This document shows, piece after piece, positions 6,520 to 14,186 of a DNA stretch of 44,920 bases. Within the stretch, counting starts at the first letter, position 1. Every line of letters begins with the position of its first letter. The translations under genes were made by a program, and so were the position numbers. The notes beneath the pieces are model-generated. The model had not been told where the DNA came from and searched no databases. It saw only the letters and a list, made by a program, of their open reading frames with translations. This DNA is from a virus, in IMG/VR virus record IMGVR_UViG_3300046314_000847, positions 1-44,920 of that record; one strand, written 5' to 3'.

Positions 6520-6596
6520 TTGATCTTTTTTATAATTCTGATCCTGTCGGGCAAATTAAATATTCTCAAACAGTAGAATAGCCTAACCTAATTCTC

Positions 6597-6647
6597 ACAA
6601 TTTTAATACTCTTGTAATCTATTGTATTACAAGAGTATTAAAATTGT
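6597..6647. terminator. 22-bp stem terminator
   Basis: Arms 6597-6618 and 6626-6647 are exact complements around a 7-nt loop, followed by TTTT. It overlaps the region just before the methyltransferase start and isolates the upstream operon. Confidence 0.75.
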
Positions 6648-6656
6648 TTTTTATCT

Positions 6657-7337
6657 ATGATTAACCAAGTTTTGCATGGTGATTGTTTAAAAGTATTAAA
6701 AACATTCCCCGATAATTATTTTGATTCTTTAATTACTGATCCACCTTCTTCGATCAGCTTTATGTCCATGAAATGGGATGATAACAAGGGTGGTATGCTT
6801 AATTGGATTAATTGGTTATCAGAGGTAATGAACGAAGCCATGCGTACCATGAAGCCTGGTGCAATTGGTTTAGTATGGAGTATTCCTAGAACCTCTCACT
6901 GGACTGGTATGGCTTTAGAATTAGCTGGTTTTAGAATTATTGACATTGTACACCATGCAAATGGCGGCGGATTTCAAAAAGGGCAAGATGTGAGTAAGCA
7001 GATTGATCGGATGTTAGGAGAAGAAAGAGAGGTTATAGGCATCCTTACATCCGCAAGGGGATGTAAGGATGGTACGAATGCACTTGGTGGTTCATGGCAA
7101 GATAACCCTAAAATCACAAAATCATCAAGTGAATTAGCAAAGCGATGGGATGGTTGGAAAACTCCTGCGTTGAAACCTGCGATCGAAGGTTGGTGGTTGG
7201 GGCAGAAAAAATGTTCAGAATCTAGTATTGTTAGAAATATTCTTAAACACGGTACGGGCGGATTAAATATTGATGCAGGTAGGATTGGTACTAATAAAAG
7301 AGTGCCTTGTGGTTTTTCAAAAAAAAGAGAAGACTAA
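6657..7337 (+). CDS. beta-class DNA methyltransferase, N-terminal part (frameshifted)
   Basis: 226 residues. 'VLHGDCLKVLKTFPDNYFDS' and 'LITDPPSSISFMSMKWDD' give the start of an N6/N4 methyltransferase of the N6_N4_Mtase family with a DPPx catalytic motif (DPPS in place of DPPY, seen in phage members with 'sFM...WD'). The catalytic motif precedes the SAM motif, which defines the beta class. The frame ends 11 nt after an A8 run (7319-7326); the rest, including the SAM-binding motif, is in the +1 frame at 7270-7944. It heads the first methyltransferase-leader-antirepressor cassette. Confidence 0.75.
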   Translation: MINQVLHGDCLKVLKTFPDNYFDSLITDPPSSISFMSMKWDDNKGGMLNWINWLSEVMNEAMRTMKPGAIGLVWSIPRTSHWTGMALELAGFRIIDIVHHANGGGFQKGQDVSKQIDRMLGEEREVIGILTSARGCKDGTNALGGSWQDNPKITKSSSELAKRWDGWKTPALKPAIEGWWLGQKKCSESSIVRNILKHGTGGLNIDAGRIGTNKRVPCGFSKKRED

Positions 7338-7944
7338 TATTTATCACAGTGGGCTAGGAAAAGAAACAGGATCAGAAGATGGTCACAATCCTAACATCGG
7401 TCTTTATCCAGCTAATTTAATTTTATCATGTGGTATTAACTGCCAAGAAAATAATCACGCTAAAGATTGTCCTGTTAATGTTATTGGCGATCAAAGTGGG
7501 GAATCTGTCAGTAGAGCAAGTGACTATAATTACGATACATACACGAAGGATAATTCAGTAAAATTTAAAAGTAATCCGTATAAAAGCGGTGTTTATTTTG
7601 AGGATAAAGGAACGGCGGCGAGATATTTTAAAAACTTACCTTTTGATACAGATACAGTCAATAGCATATACTACAAAGCCAAAGCATCCACAACTGATAG
7701 GAATTGTAAAGGATTAGTCAATAATGATCATCCGACAGTTAAATCACGGCATTTAATGGCATATTTCATCGAGTTAATTACTCCCCCTAATGGAATTGTA
7801 CTTGATCCTTTTGGAGGCAGTGGTACAACGGCAGTAAGTGCAATAGAAACAGGTTTTAATTATGTTCTAATCGAAAAAGAAGAAGAATATTTAAACATAA
7901 TTAATCAAAGAATATCAGCAACCAAAATAAAATTGAACAGTTAG
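7270..7944 (+). CDS. beta-class DNA methyltransferase, C-terminal part (+1 frame)
   Basis: The meaningful part starts near 7327 ('TNIYHSGLGKETG') and ends with 'LVLDPFGGSGTT'-like motif I: 'GIVLDPFGGSGTTAVSA' and 'YVLIEKEEEYLNIINQRI'. This is the SAM-binding half of the 6657 gene, displaced by one base at an A8 homopolymer. Removing one A would give a single protein of about 428 residues. Whether the frames are joined in vivo (slippage) or the gene is dead cannot be told from sequence. Confidence 0.7.
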   Translation: MMQVGLVLIKECLVVFQKKEKTNIYHSGLGKETGSEDGHNPNIGLYPANLILSCGINCQENNHAKDCPVNVIGDQSGESVSRASDYNYDTYTKDNSVKFKSNPYKSGVYFEDKGTAARYFKNLPFDTDTVNSIYYKAKASTTDRNCKGLVNNDHPTVKSRHLMAYFIELITPPNGIVLDPFGGSGTTAVSAIETGFNYVLIEKEEEYLNIINQRISATKIKLNS

Positions 7945-7984
7945 AATTACAGACTAATTAAGTAGATTTAAAATCTTCAAAGAC

Positions 7985-8093
7985 TTATATATAAATAGTT
8001 ATAGAAACGGAAAAGCAACCCATAACTGTTAATTATGAATTGCTGTATATCATTCCGTAACCCCTAAAAGTAGTTAAGCAACTAGGAGTTAAT
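7985..8093 (+). ncRNA. structured 5' leader B of Bro-N gene
   Basis: P1 ACGGAA 8007-8012 pairs with TTCCGT 8053-8058; P2 AGCAA 8014-8018 with TTGCT 8040-8044; a CC/AA internal loop; P3 CATAA 8021-8025 with TTATG 8033-8037; 7-nt loop. CCTA 8063-8066 pairs with TAGG 8083-8086 in the Shine-Dalgarno TAGGAG. A TATATAAAT-like -10 lies at 7988-7996. Same architecture as leaders A, C, D and E, with compensatory base changes. Confidence 0.75.
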
Positions 8094-8816
8094 ATGAATT
8101 TAACACGATTTCAGTTTGATAGTCAAGATATTCGTTTTGTAGATGGTAATCCAGTGGCGATCGATGTAGCAAAAGCATTAGGTTATGCTACTCCCAAAAC
8201 AGCGATAAAAGACTTAATCGATCCAGATTATTTGACATTACATCAAATGCCCACCATCAGATATGGGGAAAACAAGCCAAGAATTGAGAAGGTATTGATA
8301 ATTACTAAAGAGGCTGGTATTTATCAACTAATCTTTAAATCTCGTTTAGAAACAGCTAAACAATTTCAAAAATGGGTATTTGAGGAAATCTTACCAAGTA
8401 TTAGACAAACTGGTAGTTATTCAGTTGAGCAACCTAAAAAAGCAATTACCGTTTACTCAGATCGCATTATGGATTTAGAGAAAAATCTAGTTAAGCAACC
8501 TAATACTTGGTGCATCGCAGAAAAAGCAAACTATTTGATGTTGCGAGTAGAAAAGCTAGGTTATCCAATAGATATATTTGATTTACTCGATGGGTCGGTT
8601 GGTATTCATTGGAGTTCGTATCGCAGTAGTAAAGAATGGGCAGTTGAAAGTAGTACGGCTATCTATCATCTTGACAATCATCGTGGGACACGGGTTATAA
8701 AAGCCTATGACTTCTGTGAATTAGGATATTTTGCACAATGTTTGGAGACAATATATGTCCCCCTTAAAATGCCAGTTTATTTAGATAAAAAATACGGTGC
8801 ACTAGCCAAAGCCTAA
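8094..8816 (+). CDS. Bro-N domain phage antirepressor
   Basis: The product has 240 residues. Residues 1-115 form a BRO family N-terminal domain: 'DIRFVDGNPVAIDVAKALGY', then 'LIITKEAGIYQLIFKSRLET' and 'KWVFEEILPSIRQTGSY'. The C-terminal domain (about 125-240) has 'LEKLGYP'-like and 'AIYHLDNHRGTRVIKAYDF' segments with no firm family. Such proteins are phage and virus DNA-binding regulators. The start is set by leader B; a terminator follows. It is the last gene of the first cassette, behind a frameshifted methyltransferase. Confidence 0.8.
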   Translation: MNLTRFQFDSQDIRFVDGNPVAIDVAKALGYATPKTAIKDLIDPDYLTLHQMPTIRYGENKPRIEKVLIITKEAGIYQLIFKSRLETAKQFQKWVFEEILPSIRQTGSYSVEQPKKAITVYSDRIMDLEKNLVKQPNTWCIAEKANYLMLRVEKLGYPIDIFDLLDGSVGIHWSSYRSSKEWAVESSTAIYHLDNHRGTRVIKAYDFCELGYFAQCLETIYVPLKMPVYLDKKYGALAKA

Positions 8817-8824
8817 AATTGAGT

Positions 8825-8866
8825 AACCCGATTCTTTGCAGATACTTAGCAGAGCTGTGTCGGGTT
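8825..8866 (+). terminator. hairpin terminator after Bro-N gene
   Basis: AACCCGA (8825-8831) pairs with TCGGGTT (8860-8866), with a smaller inner pairing, followed by TTGTTGTTT. Confidence 0.6.
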
Positions 8867-8904
8867 TTGTTGTTTCCATTATAACCTATTAATTAAATTA
8901 TTTT

Positions 8905-8930
8905 ACCTCCCGATCAGAGGAGGTTTTTTA
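8905..8930 (+). terminator. intrinsic terminator
   Basis: ACCTCC (8905-8910) pairs with GGAGGT (8919-8924) around an 8-nt loop, followed by TTTTTT. It is a second stop signal between the + strand cassette and the minus-strand pseudogene. Confidence 0.7.
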
Positions 8931-9208
8931 TTAACTCCAATCTTCTTCACTCTCAGAATCGAAATTAGAAAAATCTCTTTCGCATAAATTACTTTAGTTT
9001 TTTCGTAAAGTTAATCTTCAGTTAATTCCCATTGATTCATAATGCTATCGAGATCGAATCGTATATCGGTTGCACCTGAAAAATTATAGTGATGGATTTT
9101 TAACCGAGCTAATTCAGTCAAATTGAAATCACTCATTCCTTCCACAAAAAAACTTTTGACTATTTGCCTGTCAATATGTGCTAACGGATGTCTTTGCTCT
9201 TTTCTCAT
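8931..9208 (-). pseudogene. decayed small cyanobacterial gene (DUF3288-like)
   Basis: The frame from 9208 reads 'MRKEQRHPLAHIDRQIVKSF', then 'NLTELARLKIHHYNF' and 'WELTED', which recalls the cyanobacterial DUF3288 family (HPl-x-x-DRqIV ... nLaELARLrIrY-nFpGA-DI). The TAA at 9011-9013 stands where a Gln is expected; the same frame then continues 'LYEKTKVIYAKE', and a further frame change leads to an acidic 'ESEEDWS' end at 8931. One nonsense change and one indel therefore split the gene. It is probably a captured host gene in decay. Family name is from memory. Confidence 0.5.
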
Positions 9209-9263
9209 TCTTTATTTGATCATTGCTTTATTTCATTATTTTACTCTTTTAAAGTTTCTTTAA

Positions 9264-9540
9264 GTATGATTAATCCTTTACTTACCTCATTAGCCTTATT
9301 TAGCTAAATAATCAGCAATACAGAGAATAATTAGTTATTTTTCAATGGCTTCTTTTCTTAAACAGAAAAAAAGAAAAAATAAATTTTTTGCATAATTAAC
9401 TTGATCTTTATTTTTTTAATTATGAGTTTATTGATCTTAATTATGTATATCGAAAACCTGTTAACAGGTAACCTAATAACAGGAAACCTAATATCAGGTA
9501 ACCTGTTGATAGGAACTCGTCAATTGGCTTTTCTCTATCG
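9264..9540 (+). repeat. large interspersed repeat R1 with 15-bp-spaced iterons
   Basis: About 277 bp shared with R2 (33169-33444, minus) and R3 (42801-43061, plus). It has an AT-rich first part (TTTAGCTAAATAATCAGCAA and onward) and an array of four 12-bp semi-palindromes of form CCTrwTrwyAGG starting at 9457, 9472, 9487 and 9502, that is, at exact 15-bp spacing. A 65-codon frame (TTG 9401) runs through it, with NLxxG repeats produced by the iterons. It lies just upstream of the lysozyme gene. Probable regulatory array, origin-like element or recombination site. Confidence 0.8.
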
Positions 9541-9625
9541 TAAATACAATAAGCATAGAAAAAAGCCTATGGAAAATAGATGTAAAATAGAATTGTAATA
9601 TGCCTTACTACAATTAGTATTAAAA

Positions 9626-10060
9626 ATGATAGAGAAAAAAGCATTTGATTTAGTGAAGGAGTTTGAAAGTTTTAGGGAGAAGGCATATTTATGTCCTGCG
9701 GGAGTGCCTACGATTGGTTATGGGTTTACAAGAGTAAATGGGAAATCAGTAAAAATGAGTGACACTATGAATAGAGTGAAAGCGGAAGGGATGCTTTATC
9801 TTGAGTTAGAAAAGTTATCAAAACAAATAGAGGATTTGGTAACAGTGCCGTTAACTAAACAACAATTAGGAGCTTTAACAAGTTTTGCTTTTAATGTAGG
9901 ACTAAATGCTTTTAAAGAATCAACTCTTCGAAAAAAAATAAATCGAAAAGATTATCAAAGTGCTGAGACAGAATTAAAAAGGTGGAATAAAATAAACGGG
10001 AAGCCCTCCGCAGGACTTGACCGTCGTAGAAAAGCAGAGCTTGATTTATTTTTTAGTTAA
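9626..10060 (+). CDS. phage lysozyme (GH24 endolysin)
   Basis: The product has 144 residues, a normal length for a single-domain T4/P22-type lysozyme. The catalytic region 'FESFREKAYLCPAGVPTIGY' gives E14, C23 and T29, matching the E-8aa-(D/C)-5aa-T spacing of the GH24 family. C-terminal 'GLDRRRKAELDLFF' is the usual family ending. It hydrolyses the N-acetylmuramic acid-N-acetylglucosamine linkage in peptidoglycan during lysis. No signal peptide, so a holin is needed; the 38826-39125 membrane protein is one candidate. Repeat R1 ends 85 bp upstream. The 3' end overlaps the convergent 10046 gene by 15 nt. Confidence 0.92.
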   Translation: MIEKKAFDLVKEFESFREKAYLCPAGVPTIGYGFTRVNGKSVKMSDTMNRVKAEGMLYLELEKLSKQIEDLVTVPLTKQQLGALTSFAFNVGLNAFKESTLRKKINRKDYQSAETELKRWNKINGKPSAGLDRRRKAELDLFFS

Positions 10061-11089
10061 AACAGCAAAATGATTTCGGAAATCATCAGCAATTATTTTT
10101 TTATATTTAGCGTGGTAATCGTGGAATATCTCATTACTGAGAGCATTCCCACAAATAAAAGTACTTTGTTCTGCTAAATAAAATAAAGGACGTGCGTATT
10201 GTGGGGCGTAAAGATAACAATTAACCAAAATAGCCTTAGTGCAAGTATTAGATAATTCTGTGATACTTGCACATAATCCTTTTTTTGACCATGCTAAAAC
10301 AAGACTTCCAGTACCAGCTGACGATTCTTGAAATCTTTGAATAGTAGGTTTATCATTCCCGCTAATCATTTCAGTCATAGCGATACAGATAGTCATAGGA
10401 GTTGGGAAAAAACCAACTTTTTGATTACGCCCTTGATTAAATAACTCAGGTAACATAAGCCCAAAATAATCATAAGGATTTATTAACAAAGGGAATAAAT
10501 CAAAATATTCATACAGTTTCTTATTTATTGCCTTGTCACGAGAAGGGGATTCTGGTAATTCTGTAAAATCTTCATGCCCGAACCCAAATAATAACCAATC
10601 TAATAGAAATTCAAAAGCATCTATTCCGCTAATTGAGCGATCGCCACAAATTAAATCAATAACAGAATTAAGATAATTTAAAGTAGTAGTATCTTCAGAA
10701 AAACTTATTTCAGGGTAATCGTGACAGTGTATAGCTTCCGCTACAAACTTATCAGTTACACCTTTAGTTAAATATTCATAATAGGCAACGGGCGATAATC
10801 TTTGTACTTTTGCCCAATATTCCCAACGTTTATTTGTGAACTCGTCAATGCCAACTAAATAAGGCATTAACCAACCATGAGTTAATTTGTAAGTGTGATC
10901 AGCTTTCCCTAACTTACTTCTATCTTTAGGCTTCCATGACTTCCAATAATTTAAAGCTGTACTATCTTCTTTTGCTTTTCTAGGTTCAATTATTCCTTGA
11001 GTTAATACGAGCTGTTCTATTTTTTCTACTTTAACCTCAGTCTCTATGATTTCATTTTCCTCTGCCAAAAATCCTAATTGTAAATCCAT
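10046..11089 (-). CDS. N-6 DNA methylase-like protein, degenerate catalytic motif
   Basis: The product has 347 residues. 'GFFPTPMTICIAMTEMI' followed by 'FQESSAGTGSLVLAW' matches the target region and SAM-binding motif I of HsdM-like methylases (tp-x-x-i-a-x-m-x-e-m...D-p-a-x-G-t-G-x-l), and 'FICGNAL' resembles the following strand. No NPPF/NPPY catalytic tetrapeptide is visible, and the protein ends soon after motif III. Relatives on plasmids and phages share this truncated layout. It may bind SAM or DNA without methylating. The N-terminal 150 residues are unassigned. Confidence 0.55.
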   Translation of the reverse strand: MDLQLGFLAEENEIIETEVKVEKIEQLVLTQGIIEPRKAKEDSTALNYWKSWKPKDRSKLGKADHTYKLTHGWLMPYLVGIDEFTNKRWEYWAKVQRLSPVAYYEYLTKGVTDKFVAEAIHCHDYPEISFSEDTTTLNYLNSVIDLICGDRSISGIDAFEFLLDWLLFGFGHEDFTELPESPSRDKAINKKLYEYFDLFPLLINPYDYFGLMLPELFNQGRNQKVGFFPTPMTICIAMTEMISGNDKPTIQRFQESSAGTGSLVLAWSKKGLCASITELSNTCTKAILVNCYLYAPQYARPLFYLAEQSTFICGNALSNEIFHDYHAKYKKIIADDFRNHFAVLTKK

Positions 11090-11135
11090 TCTTTTCCTTA
11101 AAATGAAATTGTTTATAAAACTATGTTAAACTAAA

Positions 11136-11432
11136 ATGCAGAAAATAATTAAATATAATGTTATGATTACCGTACATTTAGAAAACGCTATTTTTTTAAG
11201 ATGGGATAAATCGTTAGGAGTGAATTTAAGTAACTTAAGAAAAACTAGAAATGTAACTAGAAAAGGATTAGCAGACTTAACAGGCATTAGTAATGGCTTG
11301 TTAGAGAAAATAGAAACAGGATTAGTGCCGACGATAGCTAAAGATAACCTAAACCTTATCGCCATTGCGTTAGGAGTAGATATAATAGAAATTTACCCCG
11401 TAGTAGAAATAAAGATCATTAAAATAGATTAA
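11136..11432 (+). CDS. XRE-family helix-turn-helix regulator
   Basis: Up to 98 residues; ATG 11163 ('MITVHLENAIF') is an equally good start. 'NLRKTRNVTRKGLADLTGIS' and 'LEKIETGLVPTIAKDNLNLI' form a Cro/C1-type HTH in the usual position of a short XRE regulator. It is divergent from the methylase-like gene (start 11089) and precedes three small + strand genes, so it may regulate this intergenic region. The short C-terminal tail carries no effector domain. Confidence 0.75.
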   Translation: MQKIIKYNVMITVHLENAIFLRWDKSLGVNLSNLRKTRNVTRKGLADLTGISNGLLEKIETGLVPTIAKDNLNLIAIALGVDIIEIYPVVEIKIIKID

Positions 11433-11483
11433 CACTCTTAAGATATTTCTGTATAATCAAAAGTGTACTTGATAAAAAGAGAT

Positions 11484-11642
11484 ATGTTTAAACTACAGAT
11501 ATTTAGAGATGGTGTTGATATTTTCAAAGATGATAAAATATTGTCTTTGACCTACGATGACTTACGAGAAGAAAAATGTAAGAAGTTTTGGGAAACAAAA
11601 GTATTAACTAATGTAAAAACAGTAGAATATTGTTTGGATTGA
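11484..11642 (+). CDS. small hypothetical protein (52 aa)
   Basis: ATG 11484 to TGA 11640-11642 encodes 'MFKLQIFRDGVDIFKDDKIL' and ends 'VKTVEYCLD'. The Shine-Dalgarno-like AAAGAGA lies 7-8 nt upstream and the next gene starts 3 nt after the stop, so it belongs to a short operon 11484-12679. No family recognised. Confidence 0.5.
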   Translation: MFKLQIFRDGVDIFKDDKILSLTYDDLREEKCKKFWETKVLTNVKTVEYCLD

Positions 11643-11645
11643 AAA

Positions 11646-11975
11646 ATGAATAAATATAAACAGAAAATAGTTGAGATAGTTCAGTCGGTGATTCCTTTAG
11701 AAGCATCGTATATAGAGCCCTTATTAGCTTTTATACAAGCAAAATCTGTAATAGATGGGTTGTTTCCTTTTTTACATAGTTTTGATTTTGTGAATGATAA
11801 GGAAGCCGAAGAATATTTGAGAGAGTTTGGAATAGAAAATTATACCCATCCCGATGACTTTTATTTAGCTAATTCCTTAAGAAGAAAAAGCCTAAAAAAT
11901 CAGTTGATTGTTTTGATTCCAGCTATACAGGTTGAATTAGATTTAATAAATGAAAATAGGAGTAAAAAAAAATGA
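11646..11975 (+). CDS. hypothetical protein
   Basis: 109 residues, mostly helical, starting 'MNKYKQKIVEIVQSVIPLEA' and ending in a lysine-rich tail. The stop overlaps the ATG of the pentapeptide-repeat gene (AATGA), showing translational coupling. No family recognised; a chaperone or partner of the pentapeptide protein is possible but unsupported. Confidence 0.5.
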   Translation: MNKYKQKIVEIVQSVIPLEASYIEPLLAFIQAKSVIDGLFPFLHSFDFVNDKEAEEYLREFGIENYTHPDDFYLANSLRRKSLKNQLIVLIPAIQVELDLINENRSKKK

Positions 11976-12679
11976 ATAGAGAAGAATTTTTAGCAGAATA
12001 TAAGTCATTTACAAAGGTATCGAAAGAAGATTTAAAAGACTTGATTCTTAGTGGGGAAGATTTGACTGGGCTTAGAATAGATCGTTCTCAAATAGAGGAC
12101 TGCTTTTTTGAAGATGTAGATTTGAGCAAAGCTACTTTTTGTGATTGTCTATTTAGAAATTGTAGTTTTCGTGGGAGTAATTTAGCTGATTCACAAATGG
12201 CGAATGTATTCTTTGAAGGTTGCCATTTAGCAGGAATAAATGCAACTGATAGTAATTGGGATTTAGTGAGTTTTACCGATTCTGTTTTAAGTGGTTCTAT
12301 CTTTAATCGATTGAAAACTGAAAATAGCGAGTTTGAGAACGTCAATTTAGAAAACTCACTATTTTACGGTAGCTACTTTAGAGGTAAATCAGATTTTTAT
12401 AAATCTAATTTAAAAGGAGTCCAATTTAATGGTTCTTATTTGAATAAAATTATTTTCTTGAGATCGAAAATAGGATTATCCTCTGATCTCAAAGTTACTA
12501 ATTTTAGTTATTGTTCATTGAAAAAAGCTGATTTTATCGATGCTGAATTTAACGGTGCTAATTTTAGTCATGCTGATCTTACTGATGCCATATTTAATCA
12601 AATTGATCTTATTAATAACGGTATTTTTGATAATGCCGATGCCAAGAAAAAATTTAAAAAACTTCTTAGAATAGATTAG
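11972..12679 (+). CDS. pentapeptide-repeat protein
   Basis: 235 residues. From about residue 30 on, most of the protein follows A(D/N)LXX-type repeats: 'DLTGLRIDRSQIEDCFFEDV', 'CSFRGSNLADSQMANVFFEG' and 'GANFSHADLTDAIFNQIDL'. These fold as right-handed quadrilateral beta-helices. Some members mimic DNA and inhibit gyrase; most are uncharacterised. Such proteins are common in cyanobacteria, so host acquisition is likely. No signal peptide or membrane segment. A perfect palindromic terminator follows. Confidence 0.85.
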   Translation: MNREEFLAEYKSFTKVSKEDLKDLILSGEDLTGLRIDRSQIEDCFFEDVDLSKATFCDCLFRNCSFRGSNLADSQMANVFFEGCHLAGINATDSNWDLVSFTDSVLSGSIFNRLKTENSEFENVNLENSLFYGSYFRGKSDFYKSNLKGVQFNGSYLNKIIFLRSKIGLSSDLKVTNFSYCSLKKADFIDAEFNGANFSHADLTDAIFNQIDLINNGIFDNADAKKKFKKLLRID

Positions 12680-12687
12680 TCGGCAAT

Positions 12688-12723
12688 AAAAAAAGATGAT
12701 CTGTATACAGATCATCTTTTTTT
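12688..12723. terminator. 36-bp perfect palindrome, bidirectional terminator
   Basis: Arms 12688-12705 and 12706-12723 are exact complements with an AAAAAAA/TTTTTTT base and GATGATCTG core. It lies between convergent genes ending at 12679 and 12738. Confidence 0.9.
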
Positions 12724-12737
12724 ATTTTTTTAAAAGA

Positions 12738-13151
12738 TTAAGAAATAGAAGCAGTAGATAATTTAGCCGTTTCTATTTTATCTATTGCTATTTTAATAGC
12801 ACTGATGACAGTATTTCTATTTTGTCCTTTAGTTTCCTGATCTAACCAAGTTTCTAATTTGAGTTTATCATAGCTATTCTCGACCGCTCTTTTTGCATCA
12901 TTTACGTTTTTGAAGTCACCGATATTTTTCTCTTTAGTTTCTTCTACTTCTTCACAAACCACGACGATAGCACTGGTTTTAATAGCCTCAATAAAACTAG
13001 GATGTGTTCTAAATCGATCAACAAGACTTACTTCAAAAATATTCTCACCCTGTTTCAAAGCGAGAGTTTCAAAGTCTTCTGTTCTTAGGACATAACCACC
13101 CTGTCTTGGCGGCGAGAGTCTTTCTGGGTGAAATTCAATTTTTGTTTTCAT
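12738..13151 (-). CDS. hypothetical protein of the capsid operon
   Basis: 137 residues; the start codon overlaps the stop of the capsid gene at 13151. 'FETLALKQGENIFEVSLVDR' and 'FIEAIKTSAIVVV' suggest a small N-terminal alpha/beta fold, followed by a charged region and a helical C-terminus. Genes directly downstream of a capsid often encode head completion or decoration proteins, but no family is recognised. Confidence 0.5.
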   Translation of the reverse strand: MKTKIEFHPERLSPPRQGGYVLRTEDFETLALKQGENIFEVSLVDRFRTHPSFIEAIKTSAIVVVCEEVEETKEKNIGDFKNVNDAKRAVENSYDKLKLETWLDQETKGQNRNTVISAIKIAIDKIETAKLSTASIS

Positions 13152-14173
13152 TAGGTTGTTGCAATAGGATATTTAATAATACTTACTACTTCTTTATAGG
13201 GAATGATAGTGCTTGTAACATCGTAATACATGATCGTACTAAAATTAAGATTTCTACGCTCGAATGGTTGGGTTCTGATGTCATTGATCATTCTGAAAAT
13301 AGTATCGGGAGACTTATGATAGAACACCATAATCTCTTGGTTGTCACCTACATTAGTAACTCCATTTGATTCTAATTCAGATTGTCTTAGAGATTCTCTA
13401 TTCATAAGAGTAACTCCCATTTGTGACATTAAATTAGTGACCATATCCCAAGCAGTTTCATTGTTAGCTGAAAGAGAACGCACCGATTGTAACCGAATCA
13501 TCAATTTTAAGGGAATTAAACAAGTATTAGGGGCGAATCTTTGTCTAGTTTGTTGAACGATATAGTAATAACTTCTTACAAACCAATTATATAAAGCCTC
13601 CGCAGTCTGAGTAGTCAAATAAGGTTTGAAGGTGTCAATAACGGGAGTTAAAGCTGGATCAGTCAATAATCCTACGATACCATGACTTGAATCCCCATAA
13701 TAGCCTAACTTTTCAGATAAATCATCTAAGGCATAAATACAACCTTTCAATTTGTATTCATTGACATTTAAAGGTTTTCTATAAAGAGTATCTTCAAACA
13801 TGGTGTCTAACTCTTCTTGAGAGTAAGAATAACCGATCGCCAATCTGGCTCTTTTATAAGAGACTTCTTGACCGAGCATACTAACTTGTTTAATATCATC
13901 ACTACCACCAGCGATAATACTAGCCATTCCTCTTGTATCTACTTCAGTATAAAATACCGATTTAGTCCCGTAAGGTAAACCAGCTTGGGTGACTATATCC
14001 TGTTCAACTGTCAAAGTAGGCTTTAAGGATTCAAAGACTTTTCCTAAATCTTTTTCTAACTGTCGTTGAAAAAAGGCGATTGCATTATCATCTAAGTTAA
14101 GACTTCCATGAATAGACTGTCTATTCTCAAGATAATGTTTTACTAATCCGTTTGTGTATTGTGCAGTTGTCAT
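13151..14173 (-). CDS. major capsid protein (DUF2184-like)
   Basis: I place the start at 14173 (M of 'MTTAQYTNGLVKHYLENRQ') because AGGAG lies 9-10 nt upstream; the frame continues open to 14374 but there overlaps the next gene. The 340-residue product shows 'PYGTKSVFYTEVDTRGMASI', 'DDIKQVSMLGQEVSYKRARL' and 'GYSYSQEELDTMF', which fit the DUF2184 capsid family (HK97 fold) found in myo- and siphoviruses. A long C-terminal domain with 'QPFERRNLNFS' follows the family pattern. Flanked by the cement-like protein upstream, as expected of a capsid locus. Confidence 0.7.
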   Translation of the reverse strand: MTTAQYTNGLVKHYLENRQSIHGSLNLDDNAIAFFQRQLEKDLGKVFESLKPTLTVEQDIVTQAGLPYGTKSVFYTEVDTRGMASIIAGGSDDIKQVSMLGQEVSYKRARLAIGYSYSQEELDTMFEDTLYRKPLNVNEYKLKGCIYALDDLSEKLGYYGDSSHGIVGLLTDPALTPVIDTFKPYLTTQTAEALYNWFVRSYYYIVQQTRQRFAPNTCLIPLKLMIRLQSVRSLSANNETAWDMVTNLMSQMGVTLMNRESLRQSELESNGVTNVGDNQEIMVFYHKSPDTIFRMINDIRTQPFERRNLNFSTIMYYDVTSTIIPYKEVVSIIKYPIATT

Positions 14174-14186
14174 TTTTCTTTTACTC

